Of a stretch of DNA of 14,975 bases, positions 1 through 5,929 are shown one piece after another (position 1 is the first letter of the stretch; every line of letters starts with the position of its first letter). A program made the position numbers and the translations under genes. This DNA comes from Candidatus Omnitrophota bacterium (GTDB lineage: Bacteria > Omnitrophota > Koll11 > VGKN01). Under the pieces are notes generated by a model. That model had not been told where the DNA came from, searched no databases, and was given only the letters and a program-made list of their open reading frames with translations. Location: positions 1 through 14,975 of the forward strand of contig VGKN01000010.1 of NCBI GenBank assembly GCA_016867055.1, given 5' to 3'.

Positions 1-129
1 GAAGGGAGTACTGAGGAGCGAAGCGACGAATGTGCGGGCGGTGCATTACTTCTTACAATGCCGCCAACTCAACCTGAAATGCCGTGAAAAAGAACGGTTT
101 AGCTAACTTGTAGAAAACAAACCAAGGGT
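1..129. other. Left flank outside the cassette, no recognised gene
   Basis: This stretch lies outside the left inverted-repeat arm and holds no gene I recognise. A plus-strand frame is open from the window edge (base 2) to a TAA at 104-106 and could be the last 34 codons of a gene, but a second frame is open to 87, so coding status is undecided. Bases 38-66 can form a hairpin: GGCGG pairs with CCGCC and CATT with AATG, with a two-base bulge and a 9-base loop. On the minus strand the recombinase reading frame carried by the arm stays open through this flank to a TAA near base 54. That matters only if the cassette inverts. Confidence 0.3.
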
Positions 130-306
130 CAACCGAAGGTACGGATGTAGATTTTTTTGGTCATTTTTTTATAACCTTCTGATTTTTTTGGCCTTGCAGT
201 TTCTTTTCTGTTTCCGAAAACAAAAAATTAAATGGGGCAAAGAAAGAAAAAGAAATTCTTTTTGGGGGCAAAGACCCGCCGATGGCGGGGGCAATTTTGA
301 TGTTTT
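130..306 (-). repeat. Left arm of 177-bp inverted repeat
   Basis: The reverse complement of this stretch matches 4389-4565 at 174 of 177 positions with no gaps (coordinates of paired bases sum to 4695). The mismatches are at 161, 233 and 293. Read on the minus strand it carries the last part of the recombinase frame, the AGAAGG ribosome binding site, and a miaB start at 164 reading MTKKIYIRTFG. A TGA follows exactly where the match ends. It is therefore a copied recombinase/miaB junction and not a gene. The arm contains three dyads: an imperfect 14-bp palindrome at 209-222, AAAAAGAAATTCTTTTT at 247-263, and CCCGCC-GAT-GGCGGG at 275-289. Recent duplication, gene conversion between the arms or repeated inversion would all explain the near identity. 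Confidence 0.95.
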
Positions 307-426
307 GCGTCTTGCCTTCGGCAAGCCGCTGCATCAGCTCCCTAGCTGCTGCTAAAAAGCAGCCGCAAAGGAAAATCCCCCACCCACCCGAAATAGGCTT
401 CGCCTATTTCCCCCTAAAGATTTTAG
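307..426. other. Three successive hairpins inside the left end of the cassette
   Basis: The stretch between the left arm and the operon promoter holds three short hairpins: CTTGCC-TTC-GGCAAG at 311-325, GCTGCT/AGCAGC at 345-350 and 358-363, and a perfect nine-pair stem GAAATAGGC-TTC-GCCTATTTC at 390-410. None is followed by a T tract on either strand, so they are not ordinary intrinsic terminators. They may bind the recombinase or the HTH protein, or may be small dispersed palindromes. If the cassette inverted, this stretch would lie directly upstream of miaB. Confidence 0.5.
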
Positions 427-455
427 TGGACAAAAAGTGTAAAAAGAAGTAAAAT
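427..455 (+). promoter_or_regulatory. Sigma-70-type promoter of the cassette operon
   Basis: TGGACA at 427-432 and TAAAAT at 450-455 are separated by 17 bases, and each hexamer differs from consensus at one position. Initiation would be expected about 7 bases after the -10 box, near 462-463, which is the ATG of the first gene, so the transcript may be leaderless. I see no comparable promoter between here and miaB, so this promoter may also feed the miaB operon. Confidence 0.6.
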
Positions 456-462
456 CATTTCC

Positions 463-645
463 ATGAAAGACACACGTTATAACATGCGGGATGCTGCACG
501 GGAGTTAGGCGTTACGCGTCAGACTCTTTATTATTGGTTTAAGAAAGGTTGGGTTAAGCCCAAAAGGGATTATCGAAATTTTCCGGTGTTCACAAAAGAT
601 GATTTGAAGAAAATTAATGAGTGGCGAACTAAATTGCATGAATGA
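463..645 (+). CDS. Small MerR/excisionase-type helix-turn-helix protein
   Basis: This 60-residue protein is a single winged-helix DNA-binding unit. Residues 7-26 read as helix-turn-helix (AARELGVTRQTLYYW), followed by the wing and a KPKRDYRNFPVFTKDDL segment typical of MerR-like HTH_17 and excisionase proteins. There is no effector or dimerisation domain, so it resembles AlpA/Xis-like factors more than full MerR regulators. ATG 463 is chosen because the fold begins immediately after it. No Shine-Dalgarno precedes it, and the predicted transcription start falls on the ATG, which fits leaderless translation. It heads the cassette operon, with 3 bases before the next gene. The likely role is a repressor of the operon or a recombination directionality factor for the serine recombinase; context supports both equally. 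Confidence 0.8.
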   Translation: MKDTRYNMRDAARELGVTRQTLYYWFKKGWVKPKRDYRNFPVFTKDDLKKINEWRTKLHE

Positions 646-648
646 AAG

Positions 649-1626
649 ATGAAGAACATAAACCTATTTCACGAAATTGAAAATATTTGGATAGCTAATA
701 GTAGAGAATTTGAAAACAACTTATCTTCGTGGCTTGATGCTCTTAATTATGGCAATGAGTTCTTGTGTTTAGCAAAAAGGGAATTTCATCGTTGGGAGCC
801 TCTCAAGGCATACGTCTCGGTGACGAAAGCCAAATCTCGCTCTAAAGCTTATTTCTCGCTTCGGTTTTTTGGCCAAGAAATAGCGCATCTTATTGTTAAA
901 GATGGCGAAGTTTTTTTACAGCTTAAAGGACATAAAGTAAAAAATGATAAATGGTTTAATCTGACCCTTGCGGATGGTATTTATCCATGGAGAGGTAAGG
1001 ATGCTCAGCTTTTGAGAGCACATTTTAAGAATCTGGCTTTTTCAATGAAAGGCAAACCTAATGTCAAAAGCCGTGAGCATCGTATTGAGTCAAAATTTTT
1101 AGTTGAAATGTGTAAGGGGACAGGTAAATTTGGCCTTAATTCGTTAAGGATTCAGCCAGTTCTGCTTGCTAACAAATTCCCTTTGCAGATGCCTCTCCCA
1201 ATATCTGCTAATACCGGTTTGCCAAAGGCCAGAAATGGTTATATAGATATTCTTGCCAGGCATAGATTGAAAAATAACAAGACTCGGCTTTCTGTATGGG
1301 AATTAAAAAATCCAGATGCTTACCAGCATGCGGCATCTCAAACATATATTTATAGCGCTGTACTGTTGAAGGTACTCCGTCACTCAAAGAGGGCTTCTGA
1401 ATGGTTTAAGTTGTTTGGTTTTAAAAGCCGAATCCCCACATCATTAGAAATAGAGGCAGTTGTTGCTATCTCTCGTAGCAAAGAAGAAAGATTTAAAAAA
1501 GAAATAAGTTGCCTTAAGGAGAATTCTCCTTTGAGAATAGATAATGATTTTATTAAATTAGCGGTTGCGTACTATAGAGAAAAAGCGCACTCTATTATTC
1601 TCGAAAAGGATCCATTTATAGAATGA
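649..1626 (+). CDS. Unrecognised protein with PD-(D/E)XK nuclease-like motifs
   Basis: I do not recognise this 325-residue protein as a named family. Its central part carries a restriction-like nuclease signature. D200 lies in GYIDILARH. E218 and K220 lie in the strand RLSVWELKNPDAY 14-20 residues later. Q231 and tyrosines follow in a helix (AASQTYIYSAVL), and glutamates E143/E147 lie in an upstream helix (REHRIESKF). The order E, D, ExK, Q matches PD-(D/E)XK enzymes. The first 130 residues are a separate, unassigned region rich in aromatic and basic residues. No signal peptide or membrane segment is seen. The start at 649 is 3 bases after the HTH gene stop with no clear Shine-Dalgarno, suggesting translational coupling. 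The stop overlaps the next ATG by 4 bp. DNA or RNA cleavage is inferred from the motif set only. Confidence 0.6.
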   Translation: MKNINLFHEIENIWIANSREFENNLSSWLDALNYGNEFLCLAKREFHRWEPLKAYVSVTKAKSRSKAYFSLRFFGQEIAHLIVKDGEVFLQLKGHKVKNDKWFNLTLADGIYPWRGKDAQLLRAHFKNLAFSMKGKPNVKSREHRIESKFLVEMCKGTGKFGLNSLRIQPVLLANKFPLQMPLPISANTGLPKARNGYIDILARHRLKNNKTRLSVWELKNPDAYQHAASQTYIYSAVLLKVLRHSKRASEWFKLFGFKSRIPTSLEIEAVVAISRSKEERFKKEISCLKENSPLRIDNDFIKLAVAYYREKAHSIILEKDPFIE

Positions 1627-2915
1627 AATTAACTATTCATCGAGGTACTCAAGAAATCGGGGGGAGCTGTGTTGAGCTAAACACGACTGTTTCAAGAATC
1701 TTGATTGATTTTGGGATGCCGTTAGTTAAGAAAAATAAGGAAAGATTTGAGCCGGATATTTTAGAAGGGAAATCAGTCGCAGAGCTTAAGGCCCTTTCAA
1801 TTCTGCCTCAGGTCGATGGTTTATATAAGGATGAAAATAAGTCAATAGACGCTATTTTGATTTCTCATTCTCATCTGGACCATTATGGCCTTTTAAGCTA
1901 CGTTCATCCAGACATACCTATTTATTTGAGCGAGCGAGCAAAAGAATTAATTGAAATAACGAGTCTATTTGTTCATAGAGAAGTCAGACCTTTGAATGTT
2001 AAGCTTATAAATAATCGAGAAGTTTTTGTTATAGGAGATTTTAGAATAACTCCTTATCTTGTTGATCATTCAGCTTTTGATGCTTTGGCGTTTTTGGTTG
2101 AAGCTGAAGGGGAGCGATTATTTTATTCCGGTGACTTCAGGGGGCATGGAAGGAAGAGCGTGTTATTTAAGCAAATGGTTGAGCATCCGCCAAAAGATAT
2201 AGATTGCCTTTTAATGGAAGGTTCTATGCTCGGCAGGAGCGAACAGCTTTACAATAATGAGGAAGAAATAGAAAAACGTATTGTAGAGATTCTTGAGGAA
2301 AGCAGTACCATTACGTTTCTCTTCGCTTCATCTCAAAATGTTGACAGGCTTGTTTCAGCGTATAGGGCATGTCTTCAAACAGACTCGATATTTGTCATTG
2401 ATTTATATACTGCTTTTATTTTGGATAAGCTCAATAAAATTTCAAGTGGGATTCCGCGTTTTGACTGGAAAAATATTCGCGTTAAATTCTTAAAATATCA
2501 TGCTGATGTGTTAGCTAAAAACAATCTGAAAGATTTACTGTATTTATACAATGAACGAAAAATTGATCTGGATGAGATAAACGATAAGAAGGATAGAATT
2601 TTGATGTTAGCAAGAGACAACTCTGTTTTCCCGCTTATTCTGAAGAAGATAGATTCAATAAAGGGAGCAAAAATCATTTATTCGATGTGGGATGGCTATT
2701 TAACTGATGAGTTTAAACTATTTTGCAATCAAAAAGGCTTAATCATAGAGCCAGTTCATACAAGCGGCCATGCTGAATTGGAAGTTTTAAAGAAATTCGC
2801 TAATGCCTTGAATCCTAAGAAGCTTATTCCAATTCATACTTTTGATAGAGAAAGATACCCTGAATATTTTAAGAATGTGCAGATTCTTGAAGATGAAGAG
2901 GTTTTTACGCTATGA
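1623..2915 (+). CDS. MBL-fold beta-CASP nuclease, RNase J-like
   Basis: The 430-residue protein is a metallo-beta-lactamase-fold hydrolase of the beta-CASP nuclease group. Metal ligands are clear: HSHLDH at 82-87, H149 in VDHSAFDA, and D171 in SGDFRGHG. Beta-CASP motifs follow: E199 in MEGSMLGR (motif A), H383 in HTSGHA (motif B) and H405 in PIHT (motif C). The opening (IHRGTQEIGGSCVEL) is typical of the family. RNase J enzymes are about 550 residues; this one ends after motif C and lacks the usual C-terminal domain, so it is a stand-alone or accessory nuclease and probably not the housekeeping RNase J. It overlaps both neighbours by 4 bp (ATGA), so it is made together with the PD-(D/E)XK-like protein and the recombinase. 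RNA or DNA processing is expected; the substrate is unknown. Confidence 0.85.
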   Translation: MKLTIHRGTQEIGGSCVELNTTVSRILIDFGMPLVKKNKERFEPDILEGKSVAELKALSILPQVDGLYKDENKSIDAILISHSHLDHYGLLSYVHPDIPIYLSERAKELIEITSLFVHREVRPLNVKLINNREVFVIGDFRITPYLVDHSAFDALAFLVEAEGERLFYSGDFRGHGRKSVLFKQMVEHPPKDIDCLLMEGSMLGRSEQLYNNEEEIEKRIVEILEESSTITFLFASSQNVDRLVSAYRACLQTDSIFVIDLYTAFILDKLNKISSGIPRFDWKNIRVKFLKYHADVLAKNNLKDLLYLYNERKIDLDEINDKKDRILMLARDNSVFPLILKKIDSIKGAKIIYSMWDGYLTDEFKLFCNQKGLIIEPVHTSGHAELEVLKKFANALNPKKLIPIHTFDRERYPEYFKNVQILEDEEVFTL

Positions 2916-4573
2916 AGATAGCTATTTATATAAGAGTGAGCACCGAAGAACAAGCTAGAGAAGGCTATTCACTGGAAGTTCAGAGGGAATATCTTGAATC
3001 GTTTGCTGGACGCGAAGGGTATGATGTCTTTAAAATCTATTGCGATGATGGCATAAGCGCATATTCAACGCGGCGGCCTGCCTTGCAACAGTTGCTCGCT
3101 GATGCGAAAGAAAAAAGGGTTGAGCTTGTATTAGTCCACAAGATAGATCGCTTTAGTCGTAATCTTAAAGACTTGCTTATGCTGGTGGATGAGTTATCTT
3201 CTTACGGCGTTGCTTTTAAGTCAGCGACAGAGCCGTTTGATACGAGCACGTCAGCGGGTAAACTGATGTTTCAACAGCTTGGTTCGTTTGCTGAGTTTGA
3301 ACGTAACCGTATAGCAGAGCGTGTATTCCCCGGAATGATTAAAGGCGTTCAGCAAGGCAACTGGCAAGGGGCCAGGTTTGCTCCGTTTGGCTATACCTAC
3401 AACAAGACCAAGAAGCTGTTAGAGGTTGAAGAGAGGGAAGCCGGTATCGTTAAGTTGATTTATACGATGTATCTCTCCGGCAAGAGTACTCACGATATAG
3501 CAGCATACCTTGACAAAAAAGGGTACAAGACAAGAACGGGTAAGCAGTTTTACAACAAATTTATCTGCGATATCCTTAAAAACCAAATTTATACCGGGAA
3601 GATTGTCTGGAATAAAAAGCACTATGACAAAAACCAAAAGACCAAGAAACATTACAAGTATATCAAGAATGACCCTTCAAAGATTCTTGTGGCGCAAGGC
3701 AGGCATAAGCCAATCATAGATGAAGAAGATTTTGCAGAGGTTCAGAAGTTGTTAGCGAATAAAACACGAACTTGGCGGCCAAGGGTGAAGAATCAAGAGT
3801 ATCTTTTGACAGGGCTTATCACGTGTGCTAAGTGTAGCCATAGATATACAGGCGTATCGTCCATATCAAATCATCGCTTAAACAGAAAGAAACGCTGGTA
3901 TCGTTGTTCCGGTCCTCATTCAAGCCATATTAACTGTACCAATAGGGCAATAAAGGCAGAGGACATTGAGCCGGAAGCAACAAAGATTGTTACTCTGTTA
4001 ATCCAAAACGAACGCTTAAAACAGAGCCGTTGGACGACAGGGACTTTGCAAAACGGCGCAAATTTTCCTCATTTTGGCGAAAACGCCAAAATTGACTTCT
4101 CCAAAGTCAAAGATAAGCTAAAAAATAACCAAGAAAAACAGTCAAAACTTACAGACGCTTATCTGGAAAATTTGCTTAGTGAAGACGTGTATCGTGAGAA
4201 AAATTCAAGCCTTAGAAACGAAGAAGAATCTTTGAAGAAACTCCTTGCAGGATATGAACTTAGAGAAATGGAACGAGAACGCTCAGAGGGTTATATCAAC
4301 AGAGTAAAAGACTTTCTTGATGGCTACGATGACAGCAAAGAAAAGATAGACTTTGCTGATAAGAAACAGCTCGCCGGGCTGCTTTTTAAAAACATCAAAA
4401 TCGCCCCCGCCATCGGCGGGTCTTTGCCCCCAAAAAGAATTTCTTTTTCTTTCTTTGCCCCCTTTAATTTTTTGTTTTCGGAAACAGAAAAGAAACTGCA
4501 AGGCCAAAAAAATCAGAAGGTTATAAAAAAATGTCCAAAAAAATCTACATCCGTACCTTCGGTTGTCAAATGA
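2912..4573 (+). CDS. Large serine recombinase
   Basis: This 553-residue protein has the full layout of large serine recombinases. The resolvase-type catalytic domain has R8 and nucleophile S10 in YIRVSTEEQ, then HKIDRFSRN at 76-84 and EFERNRIAER at 128-137. A recombinase domain lies at about 150-285. A zinc ribbon has C305, C308, C332 and C342. A coiled-coil stretch follows at about 398-460, and the C-terminal strand RISFSFFAPF at 509-518 is the family's usual end. It would cut and rejoin DNA at paired attachment sites. Odd points: residues from 493 to about 550 are encoded by the inverted-repeat arm. The frame continues past the expected end and overlaps miaB by 43 bp in another frame, giving a basic tail. 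A hairpin sequence is embedded at residues 387-394. It is the last gene of the cassette and starts 4 bp inside the MBL gene. Confidence 0.92.
   Translation: MKIAIYIRVSTEEQAREGYSLEVQREYLESFAGREGYDVFKIYCDDGISAYSTRRPALQQLLADAKEKRVELVLVHKIDRFSRNLKDLLMLVDELSSYGVAFKSATEPFDTSTSAGKLMFQQLGSFAEFERNRIAERVFPGMIKGVQQGNWQGARFAPFGYTYNKTKKLLEVEEREAGIVKLIYTMYLSGKSTHDIAAYLDKKGYKTRTGKQFYNKFICDILKNQIYTGKIVWNKKHYDKNQKTKKHYKYIKNDPSKILVAQGRHKPIIDEEDFAEVQKLLANKTRTWRPRVKNQEYLLTGLITCAKCSHRYTGVSSISNHRLNRKKRWYRCSGPHSSHINCTNRAIKAEDIEPEATKIVTLLIQNERLKQSRWTTGTLQNGANFPHFGENAKIDFSKVKDKLKNNQEKQSKLTDAYLENLLSEDVYREKNSSLRNEEESLKKLLAGYELREMERERSEGYINRVKDFLDGYDDSKEKIDFADKKQLAGLLFKNIKIAPAIGGSLPPKRISFSFFAPFNFLFSETEKKLQGQKNQKVIKKCPKKSTSVPSVVK
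4071..4092. repeat. Perfect hairpin inside recombinase gene
   Basis: ATTTTGGCG, a loop of AAAA, then CGCCAAAAT form a perfect nine-pair stem within the linker between the zinc ribbon and coiled coil. The encoded peptide (about residues 385-393) looks unlike neighbouring family sequence and may be an in-frame inserted palindrome. It could also act as an RNA hairpin in the mRNA. Confidence 0.6.
4389..4565 (+). repeat. Right arm of 177-bp inverted repeat, containing the miaB start
   Basis: This is the inverted partner of 130-306. It begins inside the recombinase gene (residue 493) and ends after the twelfth miaB codon begins, so one arm covers two coding frames at once: the recombinase C-terminus throughout, and the miaB N-terminus from 4531. 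It contains the miaB ribosome binding site AGAAGG at 4515-4520, ten bases before the ATG. The dyads CCCGCC-ATC-GGCGGG (4406-4420) and TGTTTTCGGAAACA (4473-4486, one mismatch) lie within it. I find no convincing promoter towards miaB in the arm, so miaB probably depends on transcription entering from the cassette. Confidence 0.95.
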
Positions 4574-5919
4574 ATGCACACGATTCGGAGATAATAGCTG
4601 GTATGCTTAGACAAAGAGGATATAAAATAATAGATTCTTTGGATAATGCGGATATAGTGCTATTTAATACCTGCTCTGTAAGGCAACATGCAGAGGCGCG
4701 CGTATGGGGAAAGGTGGGAGAGCTTAAGAAACTCAAAGCGCAAAGCGCAAAGCTAAAAATTGGGATTATTGGTTGTATGGCGCAGAATTATAAAGAAAAA
4801 ATATTTGAAAGATTGCCTCATGTGGACCTTGTATGTGGTGCTACTAATATGTATGACTTGCCCGATTTGCTTAAGAATTTAAATAATTCTGATAAGAAAG
4901 TTTTGGCTGTTAATAAGAGCCAGAGAGACCCTCGTAAAAAGATAGATATCTCTAAGAGGGAAAACTCTGTAAAGGCATTTGTCTCTATTGTGGAGGGATG
5001 CGATAATTATTGTTCTTATTGTATCGTGCCATATGTTCGAGGTCCTGAAGTTTCAAGACCTGTAAATGTTATCGTTGATGAAATTAAGAGACTCGTGGAT
5101 GATGGGGTAAAAGAGGTGATGCTTCTGGGGCAGAATGTCAACAGTTATAAGTCCACAGTTGACAGTCCGCAGTTGACAGATAACAAAAAGCAGTTCACAG
5201 TTTACAGTTCGCAGTTTACAGGCGACAGTAAAAACAAAAAGAACGACTTTGTAAAATTGCTTGAGAAACTGAATAAAATAGAAGGGCTTGAGAGGATAAG
5301 GTTTATGACAAGCCATCCAAAGGATGCTGATGAGGATTTATTTAAGGCAATTAGCGGCTTACCAAGGGTCTGCGAGCATCTACATTTACCTGTGCAGTCA
5401 GGCTCAAGCAGGATACTGGGATTAATGAACAGGGGTTATACGCGTGAAGATTATTTTAAAAAAATAGAATCGTTGAAAAAAACCGTTAAAGACTGTGCTA
5501 TAACCACAGATATTATAGTAGGCTTTCCCACTGAAACAGAGAAAGATTTTAACGAGACCATTAAACTTATGAAAGAGGTAGAATTTGATAGCGCTTTTAT
5601 CTTTAAATATTCACCCAGAAATAGAACCAAAGCAGCACTTTTAAAAGATGATGTGGAATACGAGATAAAACAGGAAAGAAATCAGATTCTGCTTCAGCTA
5701 CAAGGAGATATTTCAAAGAAGAAAAATGAGGCACTTGTTGGAAGGACGCTTGAGGTTTTAATTGAAGATGTGAATAAGAAAAATAAAGCAGAGTTTGTAG
5801 GCCATAGCCGTCAGGATAAACTCGTCATATTTAAAAAGAATAAACATTCTTTAGGAAAGCTCGTAAATGTCAGGATAAGTTCCTCTACTAACCATACGCT
5901 GATAGGGGAGACTGAATAA
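4531..5919 (+). CDS. miaB: tRNA-2-methylthio-N6-dimethylallyladenosine synthase MiaB
   Basis: MiaB is a radical-SAM methylthiotransferase that converts i6A37 to ms2i6A37 in tRNAs reading UNN codons. The 462 residues show the UPF0004 domain with auxiliary-cluster cysteines C12, C48 and C82, the radical-SAM motif C157-x3-C161-x2-C164 (EGCDNYCSYCIVPYVRG), and a C-terminal TRAM RNA-binding domain. ATG 4531 gives the family-typical start IYIRTFGCQMN, with AGAAGG ten bases upstream. The first 35 bases lie in the inverted-repeat arm and overlap the recombinase gene. Two tandem heptamer tracts are read in frame: a short one at about residues 68-75, and a long one adding some 30 residues (about 207-236) after LLGQNVNSY, a point where relatives pass straight to the FVKLL segment. 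No motif is damaged, so the protein is probably active. MiaA, the preceding enzyme of the pathway, is encoded two genes downstream. Confidence 0.96.
   Translation: MSKKIYIRTFGCQMNAHDSEIIAGMLRQRGYKIIDSLDNADIVLFNTCSVRQHAEARVWGKVGELKKLKAQSAKLKIGIIGCMAQNYKEKIFERLPHVDLVCGATNMYDLPDLLKNLNNSDKKVLAVNKSQRDPRKKIDISKRENSVKAFVSIVEGCDNYCSYCIVPYVRGPEVSRPVNVIVDEIKRLVDDGVKEVMLLGQNVNSYKSTVDSPQLTDNKKQFTVYSSQFTGDSKNKKNDFVKLLEKLNKIEGLERIRFMTSHPKDADEDLFKAISGLPRVCEHLHLPVQSGSSRILGLMNRGYTREDYFKKIESLKKTVKDCAITTDIIVGFPTETEKDFNETIKLMKEVEFDSAFIFKYSPRNRTKAALLKDDVEYEIKQERNQILLQLQGDISKKKNEALVGRTLEVLIEDVNKKNKAEFVGHSRQDKLVIFKKNKHSLGKLVNVRISSSTNHTLIGETE
4733..4753. repeat. Short heptamer tandem repeat in miaB
   Basis: Three 7-base units (TCAAAGC, GCAAAGC, GCAAAGC) run in tandem and encode part of KKLKAQSAKLK in the first MiaB domain. 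Seven is not a multiple of three, so three units make exactly seven codons and keep the frame. The segment lies in a surface linker before the strand IGIIGCMAQ. Confidence 0.7.
5142..5232. repeat. Thirteen-unit heptamer tandem repeat inside miaB
   Basis: A 7-base period holds for 91 bases. Ten of thirteen units begin CAGT and the commonest form is CAGTTNN. Successive units include CAGTTGA, CAGTCCG, CAGTTCA, CAGTTTA and CAGTTCG. Translation gives a seven-residue period (STVDSPQ, LTDNKKQ, FTVYSSQ). This type of repeat is usually intergenic; here it extends a loop of the radical-SAM domain of MiaB without a stop or frameshift. Confidence 0.9.
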
Positions 5920-5929
5920 ATCCAAAATT

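Larger units (their letters stand above)
130..4565. mobile_element. Inverted-repeat-bounded cassette with serine recombinase and two predicted nucleases
   Basis: Two near-identical 177-bp inverted arms enclose four co-oriented genes: an HTH protein, a PD-(D/E)XK-like protein, a beta-CASP MBL-fold nuclease and a large serine recombinase. The spacing is 3 bp and then two 4-bp ATGA overlaps, so the set is almost certainly one operon. A site-specific recombinase inside inverted repeats is the classical layout of an invertible segment, although arms this long also allow inversion by homologous recombination. The right arm contains the start of miaB, so the cassette is fused to the chromosome at a housekeeping gene. 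Ordinary integration produces direct repeats at the ends; the inverted layout is what makes this odd. Whether it moves, inverts or is a fixed relic cannot be told from one sequence. By eye, the recombinase uses more CGN arginine codons than the flanking genes, consistent with acquisition. Confidence 0.7.

Noticed and set aside
38..110. Integron attC site
   Set aside because: A hairpin and a GCTAAC word are present, but the conserved inverse-core and core boxes do not match and no tyrosine integrase is nearby.
390..410. Intrinsic terminator
   Set aside because: The stem is perfect but is followed by CCCC on the plus strand and GGGTGGG on the minus strand, with no T tract.
3419..3652. Minus-strand open frame within the recombinase gene
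   Set aside because: Antisense shadow of a conserved coding region with no start-site evidence.
130..4565. Fold-back assembly or library chimera as source of the inverted repeat
   Set aside because: The arms are 4 kb apart, differ at three positions and each joins a distinct flank. A simple fold-back would give adjacent, identical arms. Read mapping is still the decisive test.
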